Shown: positions 9,169-18,693 of the stretch, piece by piece
Layout of the letters: the number at the start of each line of letters is the position of its first letter
Position numbering within the stretch: the stretch's first letter is position 1
Assembly (NCBI RefSeq): GCF_964033635.1
Contig: NZ_OZ035533.1
Location: forward strand, 6,605,001-6,669,000
Reading direction: 5' to 3'
Length of the DNA: 64,000 nucleotides
Source of the DNA: Chitinophaga sp. MM2321
GTDB taxonomy: Bacteria; Bacteroidota; Bacteroidia; Chitinophagales; Chitinophagaceae
Program-made: the position numbers and the translations under genes
Notes under the pieces: generated by a model
Database searches by the model: none
Seen by the model: the letters and a program-made list of their open reading frames with translations, nothing else
What the model was told of the DNA's origin: nothing

Positions 9169-10059
9169 ATGAAAAATATGATGATTAAATTCAGGACTAC
9201 CAGGCTTATGCATGCTTTCCGATTTCTGTTGACCGGTATTTTATTTGTCTCCATCCTGTCGGGATGTGCATCACAAAAAAATGCAGGTAGTACAAAGCCA
9301 TTCTTTTTTATCCAGCTCTCTGATCCGCAATTGGGATTTTATCCTGATAGTATTCAGAAAGAAATTGCATTGTATGAAAGAGGGGTGGCTGAAGTCAACA
9401 GGCTGAAACCTGATTTTGTGGTGATTACGGGTGATCTCGTAAACAAGCCAAGAGATCAGCATCAGCTGGCGGAATTCAAGCGGATCACTGCTATGATCAA
9501 CGCTAAAATACCGGTTTATTATACCCCGGGAAACCACGATGTTGGCAATACACCGGCAAAGGCAGATGTTGATTTTTATAATGCCATCTATGGATATGAT
9601 AAATTTTCTTTTAATCATAAGAACAGCAGGTTTATCGGCATTAACTCCAACCTGATCAAAGCAAATACACCGGTTCTGGAACAGGAACAGTATATCTGGC
9701 TGGAAAAGGAACTGGCGGCGAATAAGCAGGCAGACCATATCATTATTTTCTGCCATCATTCCTTCTTCATCAGTAAGCCTGATGAGCCGGTAGAATATTT
9801 TAATATCGATATGGCAACCCGCAACAAATACCTGGAGCTGTTTAAAAAATATGGCGTTACCGCTGTTTTTGCCGGACATTATCACCGGAATGGCTATGGT
9901 AAATATGGTGATATGGAAATGGTAACCACCAGCGCCATAGGAGAGCCACTGGGAAAAGATCCATCAGGATTCCGGATCATAACGGTAGGAAAAGATAAAA
10001 TTGCACATCAGTATTACAGCCTTGATTCCATTCCCCAAAGAGTTGATGTAGGCCGTTAG
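9169..10059 (+). CDS. Calcineurin-like metallophosphoesterase, lipoprotein
   Basis: Lipid-anchored phosphoesterase of 296 residues; the leader ends in SILSGC and the mature protein starts at that Cys. The metallophosphoesterase motifs are in order: D52-P-Q (the usual DxH has Gln here), GD89L, GN122-H123-D124, CHHSF, and GHYHRNGYG. The overall pattern resembles the CPPED1/CpdA-like branch of the family. It follows the sigma/FecR/SusC/SusD cassette by 113 bp and is closed by a strong terminator, so it is probably the last gene of that unit. It may remove phosphate from the imported ligand outside the cytoplasm. The substrate is a guess; ATG codons at 9178 and 9181 are alternative starts. Confidence 0.85.
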   Translation: MKNMMIKFRTTRLMHAFRFLLTGILFVSILSGCASQKNAGSTKPFFFIQLSDPQLGFYPDSIQKEIALYERGVAEVNRLKPDFVVITGDLVNKPRDQHQLAEFKRITAMINAKIPVYYTPGNHDVGNTPAKADVDFYNAIYGYDKFSFNHKNSRFIGINSNLIKANTPVLEQEQYIWLEKELAANKQADHIIIFCHHSFFISKPDEPVEYFNIDMATRNKYLELFKKYGVTAVFAGHYHRNGYGKYGDMEMVTTSAIGEPLGKDPSGFRIITVGKDKIAHQYYSLDSIPQRVDVGR

Positions 10060-10151
10060 AGAAGAGCTTACAGCGCATGGTGGTATGAGTATACGAAACT
10101 ATTTTTACTTACTGTGTTTATATAATGGAATACTTAGCTGTAAGGGATTAC

Positions 10152-10184
10152 AAAAAGGGATAGACGAAAGTCTGTCCCTTTTTT
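10152..10184. terminator. Bidirectional terminator with GAAA tetraloop
   Basis: A 14-bp stem (10152-10165 with 10170-10183, one G-U pair) closes on a GAAA loop. It has an A run on the left and a T run on the right. It sits between the convergent phosphoesterase gene (ends 10059) and araC-type gene (ends 10215) and would stop transcription from both sides. Confidence 0.9.
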
Positions 10185-10214
10185 GTTAAACAACATTTAT
10201 GTCTGATAACTTCC

Positions 10215-11090
10215 TCACTCAGCTCCTTTCAGAAATCTTTTCCTGTATTCTTTTGGTACAACGCCGATGTTTTTCTTAAAGTGCCTGTAAAAATTTGATT
10301 CATTGTCGAAACCACACATGTTGCAGATTTCAGAAATAGTGTGATTATTCTCCATTAACAGCCGGCATGCATTTCCAATGCGGATTTCGGTCACATATTC
10401 TGTAAATGTTTTGCGGGTATGGTGTTTGAAATACCGGGAGAACGCTGTGATACTCATGTTTAATGATGACGCAATATCATCTATATAGATTTTGTTTTTA
10501 TAATTTTTGATGATAAACTGAAAGGCGAAATTTATTTTGTCGGCATCTTTAATATTATTGTTGTTATTAAATCCAACAGATAACAACTGCCTGGTTTCTT
10601 TACTTTCAGAAATGCAGATCAGGATTTCAAATAACTTTAATAATCTTTTCGGTGGATTTGCATCTTTCATTTCATAGAGTATGTTCACAACATTCTTTTT
10701 AGTCTTCCCCTGAATTTCGAGTGCTAAAGAGGACTTACTAAGCAAATTCAATACGGACCGCATTTCCGGCACATGAAAGAAGTCGGGCCCCATAAAACCA
10801 TCCGTAAAGTGAATAAATATAGACTTCGATATTAAGAATGGGTTCTCTTTATAAAACTCTTCATCATTTCTAAATAAGTGAGGAATATTAGATCCGATTA
10901 AGGTGAGATCTCCATCTTTAAATTGACTGACATTATCTCCGATGAAGCGGGTTCCTTCGCTTCGGTCAATTAAAACAAGTTCGTATTCCTTATGAAAATG
11001 CCAGGGCTTATCAAAATAGTTACATTCTAAAGTCTGGTAGATGAAAGACATATCGGCAGACAGGGGTAGCTTATGTAATTGAGGAAGCAT
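10215..11090 (-). CDS. AraC-family transcriptional regulator, left flank of glycan locus
   Basis: Regulator of 291 residues with an N-terminal cupin-like sensor (about residues 15-110: FDKPWHFHKEYELVLI, IGSNIPHLFRND, IFIHFTDGFMG) and a C-terminal double helix-turn-helix (about 195-287: IDDIASSLNMSITAFSRYF, then ISEICNMCGFDNESNFYRHF). It aligns along its whole length with the AraC-type protein at 33665-34564, sharing the same cupin and helix blocks, so the two are paralogs that bracket the intervening locus. It is transcribed away from the secreted six-hairpin protein gene across a 495-bp gap. It probably responds to a sugar or sugar acid made by the locus and activates it. Family is certain; targets are inferred. 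Confidence 0.92.
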   Translation of the reverse strand: MLPQLHKLPLSADMSFIYQTLECNYFDKPWHFHKEYELVLIDRSEGTRFIGDNVSQFKDGDLTLIGSNIPHLFRNDEEFYKENPFLISKSIFIHFTDGFMGPDFFHVPEMRSVLNLLSKSSLALEIQGKTKKNVVNILYEMKDANPPKRLLKLFEILICISESKETRQLLSVGFNNNNNIKDADKINFAFQFIIKNYKNKIYIDDIASSLNMSITAFSRYFKHHTRKTFTEYVTEIRIGNACRLLMENNHTISEICNMCGFDNESNFYRHFKKNIGVVPKEYRKRFLKGAE

Positions 11091-11585
11091 AAGTGACGGG
11101 TACTGAAATTAATTAAAAGGATAAATGATAACAAAGTATAGATAATTATGCCTGTAATCAAATATCCTAGCTTAAAATATCTCTGAAGATGCGCTATATT
11201 TTCTGTATTTTAATATGATGTTTTTGTAAAATAGCCATAGTAAAGCGTTTGGGGTTACGGGTTTCAAGTGCTGGTAACTATTTTTAATAATAACAGAGAG
11301 ATGAACGATAATGTCAAGAAAGTATAGTATTTGAGCTGAAAATCATATAAACGGTACACTTATTTCCCTTTATTTTGTTATTTATCATGTGGCAATTTCA
11401 GTTGTGTATTTATTGATCCGTTTAATTGTAACACTGTGGCATTACGTTATATTCCGCGATACATTATTTTAATCTGATAGCTTGTTTTTTATTTTGAATA
11501 GCATTCCCTATGACAACTGACCAAAATCGGGTACGCATTTATAAAATATTTTCAGAAAGATAAGGTTATTTAAACACCAGATATT
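11091..11585. other. Long AT-rich divergent promoter region
   Basis: This 495-bp gap separates the left AraC-type gene from the first gene of the glycan locus. I see no coding region. It holds ATGATAACAAAGTATAG (11125-11141) close to the regulator start, and ATGTCAAGAAAGTATA (11311-11326), which nearly matches a site upstream of the third susC. These are the likeliest regulator sites. No promoter of the Bacteroidota consensus could be fixed with confidence. Confidence 0.5.
11311..11326. promoter_or_regulatory. Candidate regulator site ATGTCAAGAAAGTATA
   Basis: Matches 15 of 16 bases with 25527-25542, upstream of the third susC. Both lie in long non-coding gaps before transcription units of the same locus, so a shared regulator, probably one of the two AraC paralogs, may bind here. 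It is 260 bp from the start of the downstream gene. The match is seen; the function is inferred. Confidence 0.4.
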
Positions 11586-14500
11586 ATGAATGATACAATA
11601 CGGCATAAGAAAATTAAGCTGGGGCTATTAATGCTTTGCGTGCTTGCTTCTGTTTCCATTACAGCTCAGACAAAAAAGCAGGAAACCCAGCGTACGCATG
11701 GGGAATCCGCAAATCTGAATGTTACCGCTTTTGGAACTGTAAAGACCTGGGGCACATCTGCTGACCTGTTGGAGGGCCCTTTGGGCAAGGCTATCAGTTA
11801 TAGTGAATTTAACGGCCATGCAGGCGCTGACTCATCCAATATTGGTGTTTTCTGGTGGAATGCACAGGATATACAAAGGGTGGAAGTTGTATTTAACGGA
11901 AAGATAGATGAAAGTGCGGCCAGGTTAGCAACTCTTCAATACTGGCATCATACATGGCCGGAAACACCTCCGGTAATGCCGGTAAAAGAAGACGATGATG
12001 ATGACCCGTGGCAGGGAACATGGCTAACTGCTGCGGTAAATGTTAGTGTAAAAGGGAATGTGGCAATCTACACATTCAAACCGATGTATGTAAAAGAGAA
12101 TGAATATGCAGCGCGCTTGCCTGAAGCGGTTACTTATCGCAGGGCACTTAAAGTACGCTTATTATTTTCTCAGAAACCACAGCAAATCCAGGCAGTCAAT
12201 GTATTTTCCATGGCCAAGGAAAAAAGAGACTCCATCCGCATACAGTTTCTTGCAGGAGAAAATGACCAGCAGAAATTCAAAGGCAGCGTAGAGATCTTCA
12301 ACGGCCGTTTAGAAAATATATCCGGGTGGAACTGGGGAAGTGGTGATAAGAAAACCGGAAAAGATGCATGGGAAATAAATCTGAACAAGAAAGAAAAGGG
12401 TATTATTCTGTATGCCTATTCTACAGAAGAAACACTTCCCGGATCAAATGAGGAAACCGTGGTGACATTAAAGTCGTCCAGGGGTACTTTTTCCTTTTCT
12501 CCCAATGACCTGAAGAAAGGCCCCATTTATGTGCCGGCCTTTAATACCTATATCACGAAATCAAGCGACCGTGTTTCCTTTGCAGCCAGAACGCCTGTTG
12601 AGGGTAAAACTATCCGGGAAAGAATAGCAGCAGAACCTGAACAGACTTATGACCGCGCCAGGAAGGAAATCCCGCATTTAGATCCTGTAAAGGATCAGTA
12701 TGGGGGTAGAATTTATCTTCCGTTGGCCGCCGATGCAAGCTGGCAGAAATTTGCTGTTCAGTGGGGCGGGAATATCTTCATGCATAAAGGAGTGACTAAA
12801 TTGAAGGGTAAGGAACTATTGCGTTGTAACTGGAATGGTGATGGTCTTTATTGGGCTTTTGGAACCGGCAAGAATCCTGTTTATGACCGGACACAGGAAA
12901 ATTGTCAGATGTCTGTCCTGAATGATTATTTGCCTGTTGTAAATGCCAGGTGGAGACAGGATGGCCTGGTGTATGAACAGGAAACGTTTACCACGCTTTT
13001 GCGCGGTCCCTTATCACCAACCGATCCTACCCGGGATGAGCAAACACCGGCTATTTTAATGCTCAAATTAACCATCTCTAATCCTTCTTTGCAGGCAGAA
13101 AAAGCGGATATCAGGTTGTCAGGAAATGATGCGCTGAATAAGCTGACGGCAAATAATAACCTGGTATTTGACCAGGTTGGAGACAAAGCCTTTATCCGTT
13201 GTTATATAAAACCAGGATCAAAGGACGATCGCATTGAGATACAACAAGACAGCAAAGGCGCTTACAGGACCATAAATCAGCAGATACAGATTGCAGCCAA
13301 TTCATCAAAAACTATCTACGTTTATTTTCCTTTTGTTGGCGATCTTACAGCAGCTACAGGACCTGAAATAGCTGCACTCAGTTATGAAAAGGAAAGGGAA
13401 CGTATCGTCGCTTACTGGAGAGATCTGGTGGCGCAACAGGTTGTTTTTAACGTTCCAGAACGGAAATTTAATGAAATGGCCAAGGCAGTGATCCCTCATA
13501 TCAGGATAAGTGCTACCAAGGACCCTAAAGTGGGCCTTTATATGGTACCGGCTGCAGCGATGTCATATGGGGTTTATGCTAATGAAACTGTTTTTCAAAC
13601 AGTACTGTTAGACCGGTTGGGAGATTTTACCACGGCGGCTGATTATTTGAATACTTTCCTGGAACTGCAAGGCAGCCGTAAACTACCTGGTACTTTTTCG
13701 GGCGATCAAAAAGAGGTTTTTTATGGTGTTAAAATAGATAGCCTTTATGATCTGACCTTTAACGGGTACAATATGCATCATGGCACCACTTTGTGGGGAC
13801 TGGCGCATCACTACCTGTATTCGAAAGACCGGGAGTGGTTATTGAAAGCAGCTCCGCATATGGTGAAGGCTGCGAACTGGATCATTGAGCAACGTAATCA
13901 TACCAAGAAAATATCCCCAAATGGTGATACCGTACTTCATTACGGGTTATTGCCGGCAGGGTTGCTGGAAGACCCGTGGGATTGGCGTTTCTGGTACGCT
14001 ACAGATGCATACGCTTATCTGGGCATGCAAACAATGGCCAGGGCTTTTAAGGAGGCTGGTTTGCCACAAGCAGATTATTATCAGCAGGAAGCGGTTGCCT
14101 ATCAGAAGGACATTAGAAATAGTATTGAAAAGGCCAGCGCATTGAGCCCGGTAGTTCGTTTAAGAAATAATACCTATGTGCCGTACGTACCCATACGTCC
14201 TCACCAGCGGTTCAGGTATTTTGGTTCAAAGAAATCGGCGTATTATGATCGCTATAATAAAGGGATATATCCCAATCTGCGGCTATCGGCCACACGGGAA
14301 GCATTATACGGCCCTATCGTTTTAATTAAAACCGGGCTTGTGGATCCCAAGGAACAAATGGCCGACTGGATACTCAATGACTGGGAAGATAACTTAACCC
14401 TTTCTACTTCGCTCAACCTGAATACGCACGGATGGGTAGATGATGAATATTGGTTTAGCCGCGGTGGAATGGCTTTTCAGGCTAATCTGCAAAACCCGGT

Positions 14501-15023
14501 AAGCGTTTACCTGGATCGACAGGAATCCAAACCGGCTATACGTAATTTGTATAACAGCTTTGTTTCCTGCTTATATCCGGATGTGAATATGCAAAGTGAA
14601 GAGTACAGAATGTGGGGACATGGCAGCGGACCTTTTTATAAAATACCTGATGAGGCCCGTGTTATCAGTCAGATTTGTGATCTGCTGGTAATGGATAAGG
14701 ACGGGGAACTCTGGCTCGGGAATGGCATACCAGAACGTTGGCTGGAAGCAGGACAACGGGTAGAACTTTTTAATGCAAATACAGAATTCGGAAAAGTAAG
14801 TTATTCATTGCATGCTGGAAAAGTACCGGGAACTATGGAAGCTGACATCGAGTTGCCAGAAAAGAAATCTTCCAAGGTTTTACTTTTTGTTCGCGCTCCT
14901 TTCGATAAGCCGATGAAGTCCGTTAAAATAAACGGGAGCGACTGGAAGGAATGGGATGCTGAAAAAGCCACTATTCTTATTCCACAGCAATCCAAAAAGG
15001 TGCATGTGACGGTAACATATTAA
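11586..15023 (+). CDS. Large secreted protein with six-hairpin glycosidase-like C-terminal half
   Basis: Exported protein of 1145 residues with a signal peptide at 1-28 (LGLLMLCVLASVSITAQ). The N-terminal half looks beta-rich, with an acidic run near residue 138 (EDDDDDP). The second half has the spaced helices and Trp/His-rich loops of (alpha/alpha)6-barrel enzymes: FNGYNMHHGTTLWGLAHHYL, EDPWDWRFWYATDAYAYLG, NLNTHGWVDDEYWFSRGG. A jelly-roll-like tail follows. The end resembles the sandwich domains of alpha-L-rhamnosidase-like hydrolases. I cannot assign a GH family; it may be one of the DUF4450-type proteins. It opens the locus controlled by the AraC pair and is followed after 12 bp by an SDR gene. 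A periplasmic or surface hydrolase is the best reading; the linkage it cuts is unknown. Confidence 0.6.
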   Translation: MNDTIRHKKIKLGLLMLCVLASVSITAQTKKQETQRTHGESANLNVTAFGTVKTWGTSADLLEGPLGKAISYSEFNGHAGADSSNIGVFWWNAQDIQRVEVVFNGKIDESAARLATLQYWHHTWPETPPVMPVKEDDDDDPWQGTWLTAAVNVSVKGNVAIYTFKPMYVKENEYAARLPEAVTYRRALKVRLLFSQKPQQIQAVNVFSMAKEKRDSIRIQFLAGENDQQKFKGSVEIFNGRLENISGWNWGSGDKKTGKDAWEINLNKKEKGIILYAYSTEETLPGSNEETVVTLKSSRGTFSFSPNDLKKGPIYVPAFNTYITKSSDRVSFAARTPVEGKTIRERIAAEPEQTYDRARKEIPHLDPVKDQYGGRIYLPLAADASWQKFAVQWGGNIFMHKGVTKLKGKELLRCNWNGDGLYWAFGTGKNPVYDRTQENCQMSVLNDYLPVVNARWRQDGLVYEQETFTTLLRGPLSPTDPTRDEQTPAILMLKLTISNPSLQAEKADIRLSGNDALNKLTANNNLVFDQVGDKAFIRCYIKPGSKDDRIEIQQDSKGAYRTINQQIQIAANSSKTIYVYFPFVGDLTAATGPEIAALSYEKERERIVAYWRDLVAQQVVFNVPERKFNEMAKAVIPHIRISATKDPKVGLYMVPAAAMSYGVYANETVFQTVLLDRLGDFTTAADYLNTFLELQGSRKLPGTFSGDQKEVFYGVKIDSLYDLTFNGYNMHHGTTLWGLAHHYLYSKDREWLLKAAPHMVKAANWIIEQRNHTKKISPNGDTVLHYGLLPAGLLEDPWDWRFWYATDAYAYLGMQTMARAFKEAGLPQADYYQQEAVAYQKDIRNSIEKASALSPVVRLRNNTYVPYVPIRPHQRFRYFGSKKSAYYDRYNKGIYPNLRLSATREALYGPIVLIKTGLVDPKEQMADWILNDWEDNLTLSTSLNLNTHGWVDDEYWFSRGGMAFQANLQNPVSVYLDRQESKPAIRNLYNSFVSCLYPDVNMQSEEYRMWGHGSGPFYKIPDEARVISQICDLLVMDKDGELWLGNGIPERWLEAGQRVELFNANTEFGKVSYSLHAGKVPGTMEADIELPEKKSSKVLLFVRAPFDKPMKSVKINGSDWKEWDAEKATILIPQQSKKVHVTVTY

Positions 15024-15035
15024 TACAGGAAAATA

Positions 15036-15800
15036 ATGGATAACATCATGAATAGAAAAAGAGCTTTAATCACAGGCGCTGCATCCGGTATCGGAAAGGC
15101 CGCGGCGCTGAGGTTTGCCAGCGAAGGATATGATGTTTGTATAAATGATATTCAGAAAGAAAAGTTGTCTTTATTGTTGCATGAACTTCCGCCAGGGAAT
15201 CATCTATCGCTTTGCGGAAGCTATGCGGAGCAGGAAACAGTGAAAGAAGGAGAAAGAATAATAAGGGAGAACTGGGGTAGCCTGGATGTGCTGATCAATT
15301 GTGCGGGGCTGTTTGAAAAAACAAATCCCATAACCATGGAGATTGGCCAGTGGAGAAATATTTTTGACTGCATGATCAATGGATGTCTGTTGATAACGCA
15401 ATTGGCTGAAAAATTCATGACCAATGGCGGGAGAATCGTACACGTTTCTTCTATACACGGCACAAGAGCTGAAAGACAGGCCAGCAGTTATTCAATGGCT
15501 AAAGCGGCTATCAATCAGTATTGCCGGTCTATGGCGCTGGAACTGGCAGATAAAAATATCCTGGTGAATGCGATAGCCCCTGGCTTTGTCAATACGGGCA
15601 TGTCTGTAGTGGATGGTCAGAATGAATTGGATAGTCAGTGGTTTAAAGATAACTATGTACAAGGTGATCATTTACCATTGAGAAGGGCCGCCAACCCTGA
15701 TGAGATAGCAGGGGTTGCATTTTTTCTAGCAGGAAAGGATGCTTCTTATATTACCGGGCAGGTCATCACTGTTGATGGCGGTCTGACAATTACCTTTTAA
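15036..15800 (+). CDS. Short-chain dehydrogenase/reductase
   Basis: Cytoplasmic NAD(P)-dependent oxidoreductase of 254 residues, the classical SDR length. The nucleotide motif is TGAASGIGKAA near the N-terminus; the catalytic set is Ser in VHVSSIHG with Tyr152 and Lys156 in SYSMAKAA (numbered from the first ATG). The tail ITGQVITVDGGLTITF is typical of glucose-dehydrogenase-like or ketoacyl-reductase-like members. ATG 15048 (MNRKRALITG) is an alternative start. It lies 12 bp after the six-hairpin protein gene and 75 bp before an enolase-superfamily gene, so it probably oxidises a sugar or lactone in the same pathway. The exact substrate is unknown. Confidence 0.88.
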   Translation: MDNIMNRKRALITGAASGIGKAAALRFASEGYDVCINDIQKEKLSLLLHELPPGNHLSLCGSYAEQETVKEGERIIRENWGSLDVLINCAGLFEKTNPITMEIGQWRNIFDCMINGCLLITQLAEKFMTNGGRIVHVSSIHGTRAERQASSYSMAKAAINQYCRSMALELADKNILVNAIAPGFVNTGMSVVDGQNELDSQWFKDNYVQGDHLPLRRAANPDEIAGVAFFLAGKDASYITGQVITVDGGLTITF

Positions 15801-15875
15801 AATAGCGCCTGGGTGATCCCGGGAAAAAGCAAATAAATCATTTTAAAATTCCAGACATTTTTAAAACTATTATGA

Positions 15876-17051
15876 ATGAAAATTGATTCGGTTGATTTTT
15901 TCTATTTGAGTATGCCGGAGGTATTGGATATTGGAGATGGCAGTCAGGATGCTTTACTGGTAAGGATAAGGGCTGGTGCATTTGAAGGCTGGGGCGAGTG
16001 TGAAGCTTCACCGCTGACCAGCATAGCGAGTTATGTGTGTCCTATGTCGCATAGTGCGTGTAAGCCATTGAAACATGCTTTGGAAGGAATGAATATTGAC
16101 AGTGTAGAAGATATTTATACGATCACTAATTCAGTACGTGAAAATTCATTGGATCTGTTGCAGGCCAGTCATACCCTCTCAGGTATTGATATCGCCTTAT
16201 GGGATATTTTGGGTAAACAGTTAAGTACGCCTGTCTATCAATTGCTGGGTTATAAGAAAGCATATCCCAAATTGCCTTATGCTTCACAACTGTTTGGGGC
16301 AACCGCCGAAGAAACTTTTGAAAAGGCAAAGAAAACACAAGCAGCCGGTTACAAGGCTGTAAAGTTTGGATGGGGTCCGTTTGGTAAAGGCAGCCTGGAA
16401 ACCGATGCGGCGCATCTGACGGCTGCCCGGGAAGGTATGGGCGAAAGTGCGCATTTAATGATTGATGCTGGTACCATATGGAACGATGATCTGTCAAAGG
16501 CGCAGGAGAGATTAAAAGCACTTAAACAAGTGAGGGCCTATTGGCTGGAAGAACCTTTCGCTAACGGAGAGCTGGATTTATACAGAGCACTGTCGGAATC
16601 CACACCGAAAATTCCGATGGCCGGTGGTGAAGGATGTAATAATTATGTGCAGGCGCAGAATATGATCCGTTATGGAGGACTGGGATATATTCAGATTGAT
16701 GCGGGCAGGATTGGTGGAATTACCACGGCGAAACGGGTCGCAGATCTGGCGCAAAGCAATAATGTGGTATATGTAAACCATACCTTCACGTCGCACCTGG
16801 CATTGAGTGCTTCTTTGCAACCATATGCAGGTTTGGAAAAAGATAATATCAGTGAATATCCTGTCGAATTAAAATCATTAGCGCAGGAAATAAGCCAGGA
16901 AGTAATTACACCGGATAGTGATGGATACATACATGTTCCTGAAAAGCCAGGGTTAGGGATTACCGTGAATACCGAAGCATTAAAAAAATACCTGGTAGAT
17001 GTTGAAATTAAAGTAAATAATAAACTGGTTTATAACACGCCTGCACTTTAA
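15876..17051 (+). CDS. Enolase-superfamily sugar-acid dehydratase or racemase-like enzyme
   Basis: Protein of 391 residues of the mandelate racemase/muconate lactonizing group. The three metal-binding acids are clear: D197 (LMIDAGTIW), E225 (WLEEPF) and E252 (GGEGCNN). Further likely catalytic residues are K163 (AVKFGWGPFG), D275 (QIDAGRIGG) and H302 (VNHTFTSHLAL), which gives a His-Asp pair as in acid-sugar dehydratases of the mandelate racemase subgroup. These enzymes abstract the proton alpha to a carboxylate with Mg2+. Between an SDR and a sugar transporter, a dehydration step on an aldonic or uronic acid is the best guess. Substrate assignment would need close homologs. Confidence 0.85.
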   Translation: MKIDSVDFFYLSMPEVLDIGDGSQDALLVRIRAGAFEGWGECEASPLTSIASYVCPMSHSACKPLKHALEGMNIDSVEDIYTITNSVRENSLDLLQASHTLSGIDIALWDILGKQLSTPVYQLLGYKKAYPKLPYASQLFGATAEETFEKAKKTQAAGYKAVKFGWGPFGKGSLETDAAHLTAAREGMGESAHLMIDAGTIWNDDLSKAQERLKALKQVRAYWLEEPFANGELDLYRALSESTPKIPMAGGEGCNNYVQAQNMIRYGGLGYIQIDAGRIGGITTAKRVADLAQSNNVVYVNHTFTSHLALSASLQPYAGLEKDNISEYPVELKSLAQEISQEVITPDSDGYIHVPEKPGLGITVNTEALKKYLVDVEIKVNNKLVYNTPAL

Positions 17052-17140
17052 TAATATTTATTTTATAGGTAGATGAATGAGCGGGTTATAAATAGGAACA
17101 CTTCTCTGTAGGATTTTGATAGTAGTACTAATTAAAATGA

Positions 17141-18376
17141 ATGGAAATAGAAAATTTGAAAAATAAGCCGATGAAGCATCAATGGAAATCGTTATTCCTG
17201 GTCGCTAGCGTATTTTTATTTGCCGGGTCCATCATTTGTATGAATGATATTTTACTGCCATCACTAAAGGATTTGTTTCATCTTACTTATGTGCAGGCTA
17301 CTTCCATTCAACAGTCTTTTTACCTGGTCTACCTGATTTTTCCGATTCCTATTGCATTTTTTATTTCCAGGTACGGGTATAAAGTCGGGTTGATAACGGC
17401 AATGGCTATATGTAGTTTGGGGTGCAGTCTTTTTATACCGGCTTATCTTATTTCTTCTTATGCACTGGTGTTGATCGCTTTGTTTATGGTTTCCATTGGT
17501 GTAACGTTGATCAATGTGGCGGCCAATCCTTTGGCTGCCATGTTGGGAACACCGGAGGGTGCATTTGTGAGAATAAATTTTGTGCAGGTATTTTCCCGTA
17601 TAGGATTTTCGCTCACGCCGATTTTGGGTACCAGGTTAATTTATGGCGAAGGTGGAGGTATTTCTTTTTACAGACCTTATATGACTCTGGGGATAGGTAC
17701 CTTGCTGATCGCAGTAATTATCTTTTTCTCGTTGCTGCCTGCATTTAAACCTGCAATGACGCAGGGTTTTTCTTTGCTGAGAATTTTAAAAGAGGCGAAA
17801 AGATATCCTCAATTGGTGTGGGGAGCGGTTGTTATGTTTTTTTATATGGGTGCAGAAGCATGCACGGCAGGTTTTTTTATCAACTATTTAAAAGATAGCA
17901 ATGTATCGGGCTTCACTGCAGGTAAGGCGGCGGAATTTCTTACCTATTATTATATTGTTGCCTCTGTGGTTGGCTTGTTGAGCATCTATCTTTTTAAATT
18001 CTTTTCACCCGGTAAGTTGTTGGCCATATTTGGCGCCGGAATGGTAACGCTGCTCCTATTGTGTGCGCTTACGCATTCTTCCTGGAATCCTTATTATATG
18101 GTTGGATTAGGGGTTTGCATATCATTGGTTTTTCCCACTATATTTAGTTTGGGTATCGAAGGAATCGGCGCGTTTACAGAAAAAGGATCTGCACTGCTTA
18201 ATATTGCTATTGTGGGCGGGGCCGTTTTTCCTCCTATTCAGGGTGGGATTGCAGATGCCTTTGGCGTACAGATTTCTTACCTCGTTCCTTGTTTTTGTTT
18301 TCTGTTGATTATAATATATGGGTTATTTTGTCATCAAAGAAGTATTGCTTCCAGAAGAAGGGTACAGATGGCATAA
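17141..18376 (+). CDS. FucP-type MFS sugar transporter
   Basis: Inner-membrane proton symporter of 411 residues with about 12 hydrophobic helices. The order and loops match the fucose/glucose/galactose permease branch: MNDILLPSLKDLFHLTYVQATSIQQ near helix 1-2, SRYGYKVGLITAMAICSLGCSLF, LINVAANPLAAMLG, and the second-half GAEACTAGFFINYL. ATG 17141 is used; ATG 17171 (MKHQWK) is also plausible. It would bring the sugar released by the secreted enzymes into the cytoplasm for the SDR and enolase-superfamily enzymes encoded just upstream. The substrate is inferred only as a hexose, deoxyhexose or sugar acid. Confidence 0.87.
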   Translation: MEIENLKNKPMKHQWKSLFLVASVFLFAGSIICMNDILLPSLKDLFHLTYVQATSIQQSFYLVYLIFPIPIAFFISRYGYKVGLITAMAICSLGCSLFIPAYLISSYALVLIALFMVSIGVTLINVAANPLAAMLGTPEGAFVRINFVQVFSRIGFSLTPILGTRLIYGEGGGISFYRPYMTLGIGTLLIAVIIFFSLLPAFKPAMTQGFSLLRILKEAKRYPQLVWGAVVMFFYMGAEACTAGFFINYLKDSNVSGFTAGKAAEFLTYYYIVASVVGLLSIYLFKFFSPGKLLAIFGAGMVTLLLLCALTHSSWNPYYMVGLGVCISLVFPTIFSLGIEGIGAFTEKGSALLNIAIVGGAVFPPIQGGIADAFGVQISYLVPCFCFLLIIIYGLFCHQRSIASRRRVQMA

Positions 18377-18693
18377 TAATTCTTTTAGTTGTTTGTAAGG
18401 TGTACCGGGAGCGTGTTTTACAGCCCCCGGTATCGTATAGGCTAAGACGCGGAATGGCGGGCTTATTTTTTTGCCAAGTTTACGGGTACGTACCCGGTGA
18501 TACAGGATCAACCAAATGAAGCGGGCATTTTAATAGCGCGGATGCATGTTGAATTGATTTTTCTATTGAATGGATAACGATTGACGGCACTTTTAAGGAA
18601 CCAAAATCATAGTACATCATACACAGGCGATGTACATATATAAGATCGCAGCGCATGGATGTATCGTAGTTTTTACACTTCTAAATTTCACTT
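18377..18693. other. Intergenic region with two inverted repeats
   Basis: No gene is seen in these 317 bases between the transporter and the second susC. TACCGGG (18403-18409) pairs with CCCGGTA (18426-18432), a weak terminator-like hairpin without a T run. GTACATC (18612-18618) pairs with GATGTAC (18629-18635), 59 bp before the susC start, and could be an operator or leader hairpin. The size suggests a separate promoter for susC/susD. Confidence 0.5.

Noticed and set aside
9271..9885. 204-codon minus-strand frame
   Set aside because: Shadow of the metallophosphoesterase gene, which has all its metal motifs.
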